Positions 34,231 to 45,064 are shown, numbered from the stretch's first letter. The stretch: 64,000 nt of DNA from Chlorops oryzae (GCA_020466095.1 CM035806.1:18212724-18276723); one strand, 5' to 3'. Made by a program: numbers and translations. Notes: generated by a model from the letters alone, not told the origin.

Positions 34231-35115
34231 GGGTGTTATAGTCAGGCGAGCCTAACAATAAAATACCCGACACAGACACACATGTTTAAATAATTTTTGA
34301 ACCTCGCCGAAAAAACAGGACCACTAAGAAAGAATATTCAACTGGTTTTTAAGGCCATTAGGGGCCCCATATACCGACTTTTGTTAAAGTTCTTTATGAA
34401 AACCGCCCCTTTGCCACGCCCACTTTCCAATTTTTTTTTTTAATTTTAATCGGAGGCTTAAATATACGCTCAAATTCTAAGTTTCATTGAAATATTTCGA
34501 TAAAGTCCGATTTTAGGGCAGTTTTGGGATTTTTGTGACAGACCCTAGTACTGGAGGTACCCTTAATAGTGGACCGATCAATTAAAATTTTTTGAGAGGT
34601 TGTTTATGGCTACAAAGGAAGCATAAGTGCCATCGTTCAAGTCCCATTTGAAAATTCGGGAGTAGGAGACAATTTTCGAAAAACGCCCTTCTGCCACGCC
34701 CACTTTTCCAATTATTAAAAATCATATTACTTGCCTTTGAACATGTTCAAATATCAAATTTCATCAAAATATCTTGAAAAAATTCGATTTTAGAGCAGTT
34801 TTTGTGATTTTCGTAACAGACCCTAGTACTGGAGGTACCTCTAAAAATGGTCCGATCGGGTCCATTCTCGGACTTGTTCTTACTCATGTCCCCGTGAGCA
34901 CGCATACCAAATTTTGTCGAGATAGCTCAACACCTTCGATAAGATAACTGTATACAGTTAGACGGACAGACGGACGGACGGACAGACATGTCTAAATCGA
35001 ATCTCCTCGTAACGATGATCATTTCTATATATATTTTGTATGGTCTATCTCTGCTGGTTCTGGGTGTTACACACAACCACACAAACGCAATATACCCTCG
35101 ACACAGAGTGTGTTG
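34231..35115 (+). mobile_element. DINE-1-like repeat, longest copy
   Basis: Opens GGGTGTTATAGTCAGGCGAG and ends CTCGACACAGAGTGTGTTG. At about 885 bp it is longer than the other copies and carries a duplicated inner segment: ACAGACCCTAGTACTGGAGG occurs at about 34540 and 34818, and GCCACGCCCACTTT twice. Confidence 0.65.
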
Positions 35116-35438
35116 AGAGAGCCTCTGAAATAGTTGGTAAGCAAATGGGGGCGGCCGTAATGTTCGAGCTTGTTCGACCCCGAGGAAAAAGGCACCTTCA
35201 AACTGGCCCATAAATGAGCTCAGACCCGTTTAACACCCCTCATTCAGGCATGATACGCGATATATCTACATCTTAATGTCCCCCGCTCTTGGAAGAACCT
35301 TTTCGAAGGAGCCCCCGATCGTGAAACTTATCTTGACTATGGGAAAAATTTCGATTTCATTGTCTCATATATTGGAAAGCAGTACACAAAAGAGAGATAA
35401 AGTGATAAAACAAAACAAATAAAAACGCCAACACTTAC

Positions 35439-35540
35439 ATTTTTCGCCTGCTTACAATTCTCATCATTGTTCGCCATTGAGGTGAATTCATATACGTATG
35501 TAACATATGTATGTATATTCGAGGTGTGAAATTTTCTTAC
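35439..35540 (-). CDS. Candidate minus-strand cassette exon / ratchet site
   Basis: On the minus strand a pyrimidine tract ends in TTTTTTTTTTCAG|GTAAG at 35541/35540, and 102 nt later AAAAAT|GTAAGTG gives a strong donor at 35439/35438. The 102-nt segment is open in frame 0 for all 34 codons. The first half is encoded by CATACATATG microsatellite DNA, and the second half reads MANNDENCKQAKN. A 3' splice site directly abutting GTAAG is the arrangement of recursive-splicing (ratchet) sites in long fly introns. The segment may therefore be an alternative exon, the short exon that usually follows a ratchet site, or a first coding exon starting at the internal ATG. I do not recognise the peptide. 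Entry and exit phases (0/0) fit downstream of the candidate at 54535-54604. Confidence 0.35.
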
Positions 35541-35821
35541 CTGAAAAAAAAAACAAAATTGAGAAGATGAAAATTTTTCAATAAAACTCTGAACTCACTG
35601 ATACAATCAAAAAAAAAAAAAAAAAATGGAAAAAAAGAAAATAAATTTATTAAAATAATAGTGTAAATTGTAAATATTGAATTTGGAAGATAAAAAAAAA
35701 ATTTTTTTTTGTGCTTTACGATTTTAGAAATGGCATGCGAAACTCTAATGATGAATAAAATGGATTATGGAAAGCCGACAGAGTCGCACAGATGGAATTA
35801 TAAATAAAATAAAACACTTTA

Positions 35822-36366
35822 GGGTGTTATAGTCAGACGAGCCTGACAAAACAATACCCGACACAGATACATAAACGCTTTTAGCTCCAAGGCCACGACC
35901 ATAAAGGCGAAGTGCTTTCGAGATTTCATCAAGATTATATAGGAGACTCATATGCTGAATTCAATTCAATTCCTACGCCCAATCGCGCCACACCGACTTT
36001 TCCATTTTCTACAATATTAATCGGATGCTTACATAAATATAAGATCACATTCCAAGTTTCATTGAATTATTTCGAAAAACTCAAATTTCAAAGCAGTTTT
36101 TGATATTCATAAGAGACCCCAGTACTGGAGGTACCCTTGGATATGGTGCAATCTGGTCCAATCTCGAACTTGTTCTTACTCATGTCCCCGGGATAAGAAA
36201 ACTGTATATGGACAGACAGACAGACAGACGGACGTGGCTAAAAGTCGATTGTCCTAGTGACGGTGATCATTTCTATATACATTTTGTATGGTCTATCTCG
36301 ACTAGTTCTGGGTATTACACACAACCGCACAAACGACATATACCCTCGAGACCGAGTGTGTCGGGT
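35822..36366 (+). mobile_element. DINE-1-like repeat
   Basis: Opens GGGTGTTATAGTCAGACGAG, has a (GACA)n run near 36210-36232 and ends TACCCTCGAGACCGAG...GTCGGGT. The same landmarks as the other copies occur in order. Confidence 0.65.
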
Positions 36367-37390
36367 TAAATGAGCATCATACTATTCTCAACAACCGTAA
36401 TATCCGTAAAATTGAATTGAAGATGTTTGAACATCATCACAACCGATGTGAAAATCCTACCGCGGAAAGAGAATTGCGCTTAAGGGAGCAGACGATCTAT
36501 CGATGATAGTGACGTGACGATGACACGTTGGCGATCGGTGCGAGGGAGAACCTTGACTGAAGTATCAGCTAATTTTTTAAGTATGGATTCATTACACAGG
36601 AAATATCTCGACATGGAAGAAAGATGAAACTGAATTTACAATTCGAATTTGAGACAAATTAAGTGACATTCAAACGAATATCGTTGAGTCAGTCAGATCA
36701 CACATCCGATACACAATGCATATGTTACGTTCAGAATGCAGTGCCTATTGCCTTATGTAATATTCATTCAATCATGCTGTCATTCATTTGACATATTAAT
36801 TCGCACTATTTTGTATATGAATTGTTGTCTACACATTATGAATATTCATAACTACATACATTTCCATTTGGGCGGGGAGAATGCGCGCATGCGTCACACT
36901 CGATGTTTCGTTTGTTTTCTTCTTCGTTTTTATTTTTATTTTTTTTTTTCAATTACAGGCTATCAATCAAATGAGCACTTGATGTAGTGTAAGAAGAAAT
37001 GATGAAGAAGAAGAAGAAAATCTCACAGACAACCCAATAGACTAAATCGCTATGACACAAACACTATGTAGCCAGCGGCCAAATTGCTTTCTTACAGCAG
37101 CGATGAACAGCAACACACTTCGTAAGCGGTAATGCACACGACCTCATATACAATCCTAGTTTGATTTTGTTTCGAGCGTGACCGTTTTCAAGAGTGAACG
37201 CTTACCAACACCACACAAAGTAATCGGGGTTGTGTGATGTTTATCCGGATCATGCTGTCTGCAATCTCGAACACTTTCTAAGCTATTAGTAAGCAGATTT
37301 CCTGGAAATTTAAAGCGTTAAAATGCTAAACGAATTTATTTGCATAGGGCTGTCAATCTTGAAATCTATCTCGGAAATGTAGGAATAAAA
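36367..37390. other. No gene seen; isolated strong 3' splice site
   Basis: A long T tract ending CAATTACAG at 36958 on the plus strand is a textbook acceptor, but downstream frames close within 8-9 codons (…YQSNEHLM then stop). It could be a short terminal exon or chance. (GAA)n at 37000-37018. Nothing else recognised. Confidence 0.35.
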
Positions 37391-37394
37391 TTTC

Positions 37395-37535
37395 GAAATC
37401 ATTTCTCCGCGTCCGCTTATCGAAGCGTCCTCTTATTATAGAGGGTTTCGGATGAAAATAGTTGAAAAAAAAAACATGTGCGTTGGAAATTTTTCCGCTT
37501 ATGGAAGCTGTCCGCAAGTAAAACTTTCACTGTAA
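37395..37535. mobile_element. Partial pogo/Tigger-like MITE
   Basis: The right end reads inward as TACAGTGAAAGTTTTACTTG then CGGACAGCTTCCATAAGCGG, a Tigger-type terminus. The left side has CCGCGTCCGCTTATCG but no clean CAGT end. Confidence 0.5.
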
Positions 37536-37855
37536 TTGCCTTGAAATATGTTCGCATGTCAAATTTCATCAAAACATCAAACATCAAAACATTTTTTTCA
37601 TAACACACCCTAGTACTAAAATTACCCTTAACAATGGTACGATCGGGTCAATTCCCGGACTTGTTCTCCTCATTCAAGTCCCAGTGAGCACGCATACCGT
37701 CAAGATAGCTCAAGTCATTCGATAAGAAAACTGTATACGGACAGACAGACAGACGGACATGGCTAAATCGATTATCCTGGTGGCGCTGATCATTTCTATA
37801 TACATATATTTTATTCAAAAGTAATATACCCTCGACACAGAGTATTTCGGGTAAA
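37536..37855 (+). mobile_element. DINE-1-like repeat, 5'-truncated
   Basis: Begins inside the element (ATGTTCGCATGTCAAATTTC) and keeps the GGACAGACAGACAGACGG run and the CTCGACACAGAGTATTTCGG end. The head stem-loop is missing. Confidence 0.6.
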
Positions 37856-37857
37856 AC

Positions 37858-37945
37858 AACGCTAGTCATTTCGCGCTCGCATCCGAGAGAAATTCATTTT
37901 CGAATTCTCCGTATGCAAAAGCAGTATACTTTGTAAGCACCGTAT
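37858..37945 (+). repeat. 88-bp segment shared with 40490-40575
   Basis: AACGCTAGTCATTTCGCGCT through GCAGTATACTTTGTAAGCAC occurs directly after the DINE-1-like 3' end both here and at 40490. The linkage in two places suggests it belonged to a larger element or that a flank was duplicated with the repeat. Confidence 0.7.
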
Positions 37946-37963
37946 CATAGCACACGAAGTGTA

Positions 37964-38690
37964 CAGGGTGTTCCATACTCAATGGATCAAAAAAAAGGAG
38001 GTGATAGGGGGAACCCATACAAGTAAAAATTGTATGGAAAGGGCAGTCCATTTTGCACTCGTAAGGAGCTAGAGGAGCGGAAAGAATTCGACTAAATTGG
38101 TGAGCATACTTTTAGGCGGATATGTAAAACTAAAACACTAATCAGAAATTTTTAAATTTCTTAGATTTTTCTTTTTCTCATGCTGCCTAAAAGTGTGCTC
38201 AATAAATTTGATTAAAATAACATTTCTGGGAGTCAAAAATACAAAATAATTATTTTCAAACCTTAGTTTTGCATTGATTGTGAAACTTTTTTTTAGCAAC
38301 CATGGTATCAAATTGAAGAGAAAAACTCAAAGTTTTCGAAAAGAGTAAAAAAAAGAGGCACGATCGTATTTCTTTTGAATTAAATCACTTTAAAAGCCGA
38401 AATTACACTATTTTAGACTTAGATGGTAGTACCAGAGAGAACGGAGTTAAATCATTTAAAATCGTAGTATGCAGTATTAACGGAAAACCTTTAAGCTTTT
38501 CATATCATATGTGATTTTGAATTTACGGCCTGTAAGTGAGGAGCACCAGTGAAAAAACCAAAATATTGTTTTTTGCATGTAACTCCTCAGGGGTGCATTT
38601 GCGACCCCCCCCCTGCCATACGATTTTTGGTCCGTCTGGAGCCCCCCTATCACGCCCTTTTTTTTGTTCCATTGAGTATGGAACACCCTG
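37964..38690. mobile_element. CAGGGTGTTCC-ended TIR element
   Basis: A 727-bp element with a long TIR (CAGGGTGTTCCATACTCAAT at the left, exact inverse at the right, similarity continuing about 50 bp through an A8 run and GTGATAGGGG) and TA on both sides. An inner palindrome-like pair GCATACTTTTAGGC / GCCTAAAAGTGTGC lies at about 38105-38205. The TIR and TA target suggest a Tc1/mariner-superfamily non-autonomous element. No transposase. Confidence 0.85.
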
Positions 38691-38867
38691 TATAATATGT
38701 GAAAAATTCAAAGAATTTCGGCGTCAAAATTTTTTCAAGAAACTGATTACAACTGGTCTAGTTTTGGTCTAGTTTCAAACTGGTTTTTTAGAATTCATTT
38801 TAGCAAAGAATAAAATTTAAAAATTCTTACTCAGTGCATATTGTCATGACAAGTGCCGGTTGCTTCG

Positions 38868-39030
38868 ATCATTCGATTTTGAACGAATCCGAACATTCGA
38901 ATTCTAACAACTATTCGAATAATCGCAGTATGTCAACTATTCGAATAGTGCTATTCGATTGAGAATCGTACATAAAATCGAGATTCGAAAACTCGAGAAT
39001 TCGAAAATTCGAACTATTCGAATAATTTTT
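38868..39030. repeat. Cluster of ATTCGAAT palindromes
   Basis: At least ten TTCGAA/ATTCGAAT words in 160 bp (e.g. AACTATTCGAATAG twice). This resembles the subterminal motif arrays of the hAT-type elements in this window, but no TIR or duplication was found around it. Confidence 0.5.
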
Positions 39031-39552
39031 ATAGCAATAAAAGCAATAAAAGCAATAACAAACGGCAGTATTCTACAAATTGTAGACTACAATGAAAGAG
39101 TGTTACGCTGGGCAAAACTCTCCTTAGACCTTAGCGAAACGCGAAGCGTGATTTCCGCCGAAACAATTTGAAAGGACAAGACTGAAGGAAGATGTATGTA
39201 CATACATAGGTCTAATGACATTTTCAGTTCTTAGGTGAACTTTTTTCTACTGAATTTTTATAAAATTGCCCTCGATCCGAAATCCATATCGGCGAGACGG
39301 CCTGCATACACTCAGTTCACATATCTGATCCTTTCTGGTAAAAAAAAAAAAGAACAAATTACACATTTTCAAGATGTTTTCACTTGTTCAAATAAATTTC
39401 TCCCTGTTTTCTCGTTATTATAATTTTTTTTATTTTTCTCATTGTTATTGGAATATGTAAATATAAACAATTAGCGACAAAGAAAAAAGGTCCTCGCAAT
39501 TGCTTATGCAGCTGTTTATTCAATACACGAACCCCGCAGAGCACTTACAACG

Positions 39553-39592
39553 ATGCGTATTTACTCTCTCAAGCTATTTATTCTTCTTGCAG
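39553..39592 (+). CDS. Possible first exon encoding a signal peptide
   Basis: ATG at 39553 in acceptable context (ACAACGATGC) opens a 40-nt frame reading MRIYSLKLFILLA, a good hydrophobic secretion-signal core, up to TTGCAG|GTAAAATG, a plausible donor at 39592/39593. A TATA-like TAAATATAAAC lies about 95 bp upstream at 39456. Small secreted fly proteins often have such a first exon. The weak points: it is very short, the same CAG|GTAAAA could be a chance 3'/5' splice hybrid, and no convincing downstream exon was found. An acceptor at 39695 would give only about 20 more residues before a stop and has a poor pyrimidine tract. No family is recognised. Confidence 0.25.
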
Positions 39593-39950
39593 GTAAAATG
39601 GAAAAAATAAGAACTGAAAAAAATGAAGTAAAAAAATAAATAAAATAAAAAAATTTTTTTAAATAAAAACTGAAGTGTAAAGCCGCAGTAAAGCAGCATC
39701 TTTGTTGAAACCTTTAAGCAAATCGAGTCGAGACGAACGTAATGGCCACGCAAAATAATTTAATACGCAATATTCATTGGTATAAAGAGATATGCCCACG
39801 CAATGCGATAATTTTAATGCAATAATCCTTCTGCTGCATGTCAATACAAGAGAAATTCTGTTCTATAAGCTTCTAAAAATAGATCAACCGATTCAGATTT
39901 GCGTGCGAAGCGGACTGTGGACGACAGCAAAAAAAAAAAAAAAAAAATTA

Positions 39951-40485
39951 TGTGTGTTATAATCAGTTGAACCTGACAATAGAATACATAACTGACACAG
40001 ATATGAGTTCATAAATATTTGCTTGAAAAATTTTAAACGAGGTCGCAAGACCTCGACTATGAATTGAAATTATTCTGGAGATTTTAAAGGCATTTAAGTT
40101 TTTATTTTACGTTTATTTTTCAATTTCTTTATGAGAACCGATTTGTTTTTTCATTGAGATATCTCGAAGAACTCCGATTTTGGAACAATTTTGTAGGGTT
40201 TTTGGGATAGTGGAGATGCCCTTAATAATGTACCGATGAAGAACATTTTCGAAAACAATTTTCGAAAAACTCCCTTTTGCCTGGCCCACTTTTCCATTTA
40301 TTGGAAATTATATTTAGTACCCTTACATTAAATTTCATTCTATTTTTGTGAATATCCTGATGACGCTGATCATTTCAGTATACATTTTGTATGGTCTATC
40401 TCGACCGGTTCTGGGTGTTTACGCACAACCATACAAACGCAATATACTCGAGACCTCGACCCTCGAGACAGAGTGAGTCGGGTAT
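39951..40485 (+). mobile_element. DINE-1-like repeat
   Basis: Opens GTGTGTTATAATCAGTTGAA, a degenerate head, and ends CCCTCGAGACAGAGTGAGTC GGGTATA. It is followed by the 88-bp shared segment. Confidence 0.6.
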
Positions 40486-40489
40486 AAAA

Positions 40490-40676
40490 ACGCTAGTCAT
40501 TTCGCGCTCTCAGTCGACAGAAATTCATTTTCGAAGTTACTGTATGCAAAAGCAGTATACTTTGTAAGCACCGACAAGAAAACTTAATGCAGACATATGG
40601 ACAGTGAGACGGACAGACAGACAGACCGAGAATATATGTACCTGCATACCCTCCACACAGAGTTGTCGGGTATAAC
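40490..40676 (+). repeat. 88-bp shared segment plus a second DINE-1-like 3' end
   Basis: 40490-40575 repeats the segment at 37858. After it, AAGAAAACTTAATGCAGACA, (GACA)n and CCCTCCACACAGAGTTGTCG form another DINE-like tail, so tail, segment and tail alternate as in a partial tandem duplication. Confidence 0.6.
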
Positions 40677-41675
40677 AAATAATAATAATAAGAAGTACTT
40701 AATTTTTTTATTTTGATTTCCTGAACCTGCTGCGGCTTGGCTTACAAATCAATTTTAGTATAAATAAATACCTTTTTTTTTACAATAAATATTTGAAAAA
40801 TTTCGAATTCCTTTTTTGATATTATTTTTTTTTTAATTAAAAATTTTTTTTTCGCTTTTTCAGTCAGCAATTAGCTCGAATTGCAGTTCACTGCACTCAA
40901 AACCACACAAAACCATTAACAGATAATTAAATTCAAAGATCTGGTTGCTTGTTTGTCCTTTGTCCGTCCGTCCGTCCGTCCGTCCGTCTGTCCTACGTCT
41001 TTTCGCACACTGTCTTATCTCTTTGTGCTGCTCTGCAATACGAAAAAATGAGAAGATGAAAGATATTTGCACCTTTCATTCCATTTTCAATTTCATTTCA
41101 ACATTTCAACAAAACGAAATTCGCCGCCACCCCCCTCCCCGTCGTCCATTTAAGGCGTCAACAGAATTAATTAAAAAACGAATTCGAAGAATATGAAATT
41201 GAGAATTAATTTCGCTAATTGATTTCGAAATTAATTTTCTTAATTATTCCCCTTTGAAAATGGGAGAAAGACAGATATGTACATATGTATGTATGTATGT
41301 ATGTGGTGAAAAAAAAAATTATTTGCATGTATGCAAAGTAAAGTCTGGATAGAGTGAACTCTGGAAAGAGTGAAAACCATGGTGTTTTGAAGGCATGGAC
41401 TGAGGCTCTTATAGGGCAGATTTCGCTGTTATTCGAACTTTTTGGGAGGAAACCGTTCAGAAATCATTAGGGGAACATAAGAAAGGCCCTATTGATTATT
41501 TTTTTCAGAAAACTGAGCTTTTTAGTGCAATAAGTTATTTATTTATTTTTTTATATTTTTTTTTTGTTGCCTTACGTGTAAATTTGCGTTCATATTTGAT
41601 GCAAATAAAGCAAATTAATCTTTAAAAATTTTTGTCCTGATAGTGTGAACAACCTCGGTAGTATGAACAGGCAGT
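40677..41675. other. No gene seen; (CCGT)n run and Tigger-like words
   Basis: (CCGT)n at about 40962-40989. 41341-41680 has TCTGGATAGAGTGAACTCTGG and ATAGTGTGAACAACCTCGG words reminiscent of pogo-type ends, but no bounded element. A (TATG)n microsatellite is near 41283-41305. Confidence 0.4.
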
Positions 41676-42302
41676 CGACCGGACACCTAGGAGACCACTT
41701 AACAGAGGTGTCCGCTTCAGAGGAAACTATTTGAGAAGAAGAAACACTAAAAAAATGTCCGCTTTAGAGGTACAGTAGAATCTCGCAAAAGTTAATCGAT
41801 TTGTCCCAGGGGTAATCAACTTTTCCGAATTATTAACTTTTCCAAATTTTTTTCAAAATCGAAAAAAATTAAAGAAATAGCGACTACATGCATAAAAATC
41901 TATTTTTGAAAACATAACATGCTTATTTTATTTAAATCTTTTGATTTAAACCATATTTATAATTATTTTACATACACTAGATCTACTCGCGCACAACTCC
42001 TATTTCACAATAAGGTTGCACGCTTAGATAGAATTTGTCACTTTTAAGTGCTATCGTTATGATTTGCGTTGTCTTCTTTTGTTTTTCTTCGCTATTCCAT
42101 GTAATACACATGAAATAGGGTTGATTTAAGGAAAAAAAGGAAAAGAAAAAAAATTACGCTCAGAAAAGTTAACGCCAAAATTAACTTTTTAGAACGCTAC
42201 GTGGGCGCTGAAATTCGATTAACTTAACCAAGCGTTTAACTCATTCGAGCGGTAACTTTTGCGAGATTCTACTGTATATCCGCAAGGAGAGAGTACACTG
42301 TA
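41676..42302. mobile_element. CAGTGTACTCTC-family MITE interrupted by another MITE
   Basis: Left part GGACACCTAGGAGACCACTT through AAATGTCCGCTTTAGAGG and right part ATCCGCAAGGAGAGAGTACACTGTA align with the copy at 1221 once 41771-42276 is removed. The left terminus is truncated. Confidence 0.75.
41771..42276 (-). mobile_element. pogo/Tigger-like MITE, TACAGTAGAATCTCGC family
   Basis: Reverse-oriented 506-bp copy of 22460-22965 with intact ends and very high similarity, nested in an older MITE of a different family. The TA edges are preserved on both sides. Confidence 0.88.
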
Positions 42303-43068
42303 CATATGGATCACGATATCAAATATCTTTACCAAATAGCTTTCGATTTTACCCAAGTCCAATGTCATGTCCTGCGTTATTAGTTTCCAGAAAATGTAGT
42401 CCATTGAAGAACAGAATTTTTTCTTAATTAAAAAAGAAAAAAGAACAGAACAACAACCATAATACATACAAAATTCCTTTTAAAATACAATAAAATACGC
42501 GAAAGAGAAACATTCGAACGGATTCGTCGTCCCGAGCGAATTAGTGCGAACGAAATAACAATCCCCCAAGGGCGAATGGTTTAAAAACTGAATGGCCCCC
42601 TCTTTTTTTCTTTCTTTCTTTTGTGTGTTATTTCTTAATGTTGTATATATGCTTATGCTTATTATTGTTGTTATCATTATTATTGTTATTATGTGTCTAG
42701 GTGCACATGTGTATTGTCCCTCCAGCTTCTCGGCCAAAGCGAAATTCCAGACACGATACATTAGTTAAATTCCGTTGCTCACAGCCAGCTCCACTTCCCG
42801 ATTTGCATTTGAATTGCTTTAGGCATTTTGTTTTTCTTCGTCTTCTTCTTCTTGTCGATTTGTTCAAATTTATTTGAAAGCCAGCGCAGACAGACGAACA
42901 AACGGACAGGCGAGCAGGCGGACAGGCGGACGGCGAATGCTTGTGACGTGCACATTCAATTTATGTCAGACATCAATTGCGTTAAATAAAATTTATTACA
43001 CGCCAAAAATGTACATAATATGTATATATATGTACATATTCTCACGCATTTACTTCTTTAGATGAACA
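42303..43068. other. No gene seen
   Basis: Short trinucleotide-like runs (ATTATTGTT near 42660-42690, CTTCTTCTT near 42840). Nothing else recognised. Confidence 0.5.
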
Positions 43069-43559
43069 CCCAGCAAGAAAAGCCATCATGATGACCATCG
43101 ATGACTTTGGATCTGGCACAAGTTTTCACTTTCATCTCCATCTTTGTTGAAATTTGTACATAACTGTTCCGATTACTTACGTTTTCTTCTCTTTCTCTTT
43201 CTCTTTCTCTTTCTCTTTTCTCTTTTCTCTTTCTCTTTTCTCTTTCTCTTTCTCTTTCTCTTTCTCTTTCTCTTTCTCTTTCTCTTTCTCTCTTTCTTCT
43301 TTCTCTTCTCTTCTCTTTCTCTTTCTCTTTCTCTTTCTCTTTCTCTTTCTCTTTCTCTTTCTCTTTCTCTTTCTCTTTCTCTTTCTCTTTCTCTTTCTCT
43401 TTCTCTTCTTCCTTTCTCTTCTCCTTCTCTTCTCCTTCTCTTTCTCTTTCTCTTCTCTTCTCTTTCTCTCTTTCTCTTTCTCTTTCTCTTTCTCTTTCTC
43501 TTTCTCTTTCTTTTTCTCTTTCTCTTCTCTTTCTTCTTCTCTTTCTCTTTCTCTTTCTT

Positions 43560-43590
<31 letters not shown>

Positions 43591-43945
43591 TTCTCTTTAT
43601 TTTTCTCTATCTCTTTCTCTATTTTTTTATTCTTCTTATCTTTCTCTTTCTTCTTCTCGTTCTCTTTCGCTTTCTCTTTCTCTTTGTCTTTGTCTTTGTC
43701 TTTGTCTTTGTCTTTCTCTTTCTCTTTCTCTTTCTCCTTCTCTTTCTCTTCTCCTTCTCTTTTCTCTTCTCTTTCTCTTTCTCTTTCTCTTTCTCTTTCT
43801 CTTTCTCTTTCTCTTGTTCGAGTAAAATGAAATATCCAATTCAAGTTCAAGGAGGAAATGAGATTCGAGCAACTTTTTTTGTTATGCATGACAAAGTCGC
43901 CGGTATGTCCCGGTGAAAGAACTGATGACCAATTTTTCTGCTGGG
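43069..43945. mobile_element. CCCAGC-ended TIR element swollen by a pyrimidine tract
   Basis: Starts CCCAGCAAGAAAAGCCATCA and ends TTTTTCTGCTGGG. CATCATGATGACC-like words near both ends match the 29684 element. Without the 630-bp CTTTCT tract it would be about 250 bp. The outer 2-bp flanks differ (CA/AT), so boundary support rests on the TIR alone. Confidence 0.55.
43185..43815. repeat. (CTTTCT)n pyrimidine tract, 0.63 kb
   Basis: Plus-strand pyrimidine with hexamer units TCTTTC and CT-length variants, plus a short (TTTGTC)n stretch at about 43682-43712. Overlapping long frames in all phases (Phe/Leu/Ser or Lys/Arg/Glu runs) are artefacts. Confidence 0.97.
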
Positions 43946-44437
43946 ATAATTGGTTACGTACAGTTAGTGTGTGTATGTGAGTGTGTGTGTATCTATGCAT
44001 GTACGCATGCATGGGCGAGATAATGCGCTGAGCAATAACAATGGAAAGGGATGATGACATTGACGGCGAGATGACGCTCGTAATTGTGAAGAAAGTTCTT
44101 ATTTTTTTTGTCGCTTTCCTTCTTTCTTTTCCTTTCTGCAAATGTACTTGACTATCTAGGTTATGGTGTTAAGGTGCTGCTGCATACCTGTAGCTTTTTT
44201 AATTAGGTCAATGTCTCGCATTTCGTGTTTTTTTTTTTTGAGAGAGATGCAGATGAGAAAATGACCTTCATGAAGTGCTTATATAAAGAGTTCGGATATT
44301 TTGAATGCATCTACATATGTACGTATCTATGTACATATAAGTACATAAATGTAGATACACATCTGATCGGCAACAGAAAAATCGGGTCATCAGTTGTTAT
44401 TAAGCATCAATATGCATCGGTTTGGAATAAGACCAAA
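43946..44437. other. Spacer between pyrimidine and purine tracts, nothing recognised
   Basis: About 490 bp of ordinary sequence with a short (GTGT)n run near 43970-43991 and a T run at 44227-44239. Confidence 0.5.
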
Positions 44438-44791
44438 AGAAAAGGGAAAGAGAGAAAGAAAGAGGAAGAGAGAGAAAGAAAGAGGGAGAAAGAGAGAGAA
44501 AAAACACATAAAAAAGAGAAAGAAAGGGAGAAAGAGAGATAGAGCAAGAGAGAGAAAGATAGCGAAAGAGAACGAGGGAGCGAAAGAGAGAGAGAGAGAG
44601 AGAGCTAGAAATAGAGATAAAGAAGTAGAAAGAAAGAGAGAGAAAGAGATATAGCAAAAGAGAGAGAGAAAGAGAAAGAGAGGAAAAAGATATAGAGAGA
44701 GAAGAGAGAGAGAGAAGAAAGAAGAGAGAGAGAAGAGAAGAAAGAGAGAGAAAGAGAGAAGAGAAGAGAAGAGAAGAGAAGAGAAGAGAGA

Positions 44792-44822
<31 letters not shown>

Positions 44823-45064
44823 AGAAAAGAGAGAGAAGAAAAGAGAGAGAGAAAGAGAGAGAGAGAAAGAGAGAGAGAGAAAGAGAAAGAGAGAGAAAAG
44901 AGAGAGAAAGAGAGAGAAAGAAGAGAGAGAAGAGAAAGAGAGAGAGAAAGAAGAGAGAGAGAAAGAGAAGAAGAGAGAGAGAAGAGAGAGAAAGAGAGAA
45001 AGAAGAAGAGAGAGGGAGAAAGAGAGAGAGAGGGAGAAAGAGAGAGAGAGGGAGAAAGAGAGAG
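44438..45064. repeat. (GAGAGAAAGA)n purine tract, 0.63 kb
   Basis: Almost pure plus-strand purine made of GAGA/GAAAGA units, matching in size and composition the reverse complement of 43185-43815. It ends with three GAGAGAGAGAGGGAGAAA units. Confidence 0.97.

Noticed and set aside
36959..36990. Terminal exon after the strong TTACAG acceptor
   Set aside because: Frames close after at most nine codons and no upstream plus-strand exon was found. Kept only as a note in the region entry.
43144..44141. Very long open frames (up to 322 residues) across 43.1-44.1 kb on both strands
   Set aside because: They translate the CTTTCT/AGAAAG microsatellite in several frames at once (Phe/Leu/Ser and Lys/Arg/Glu runs). 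Open length is guaranteed by the repeat.
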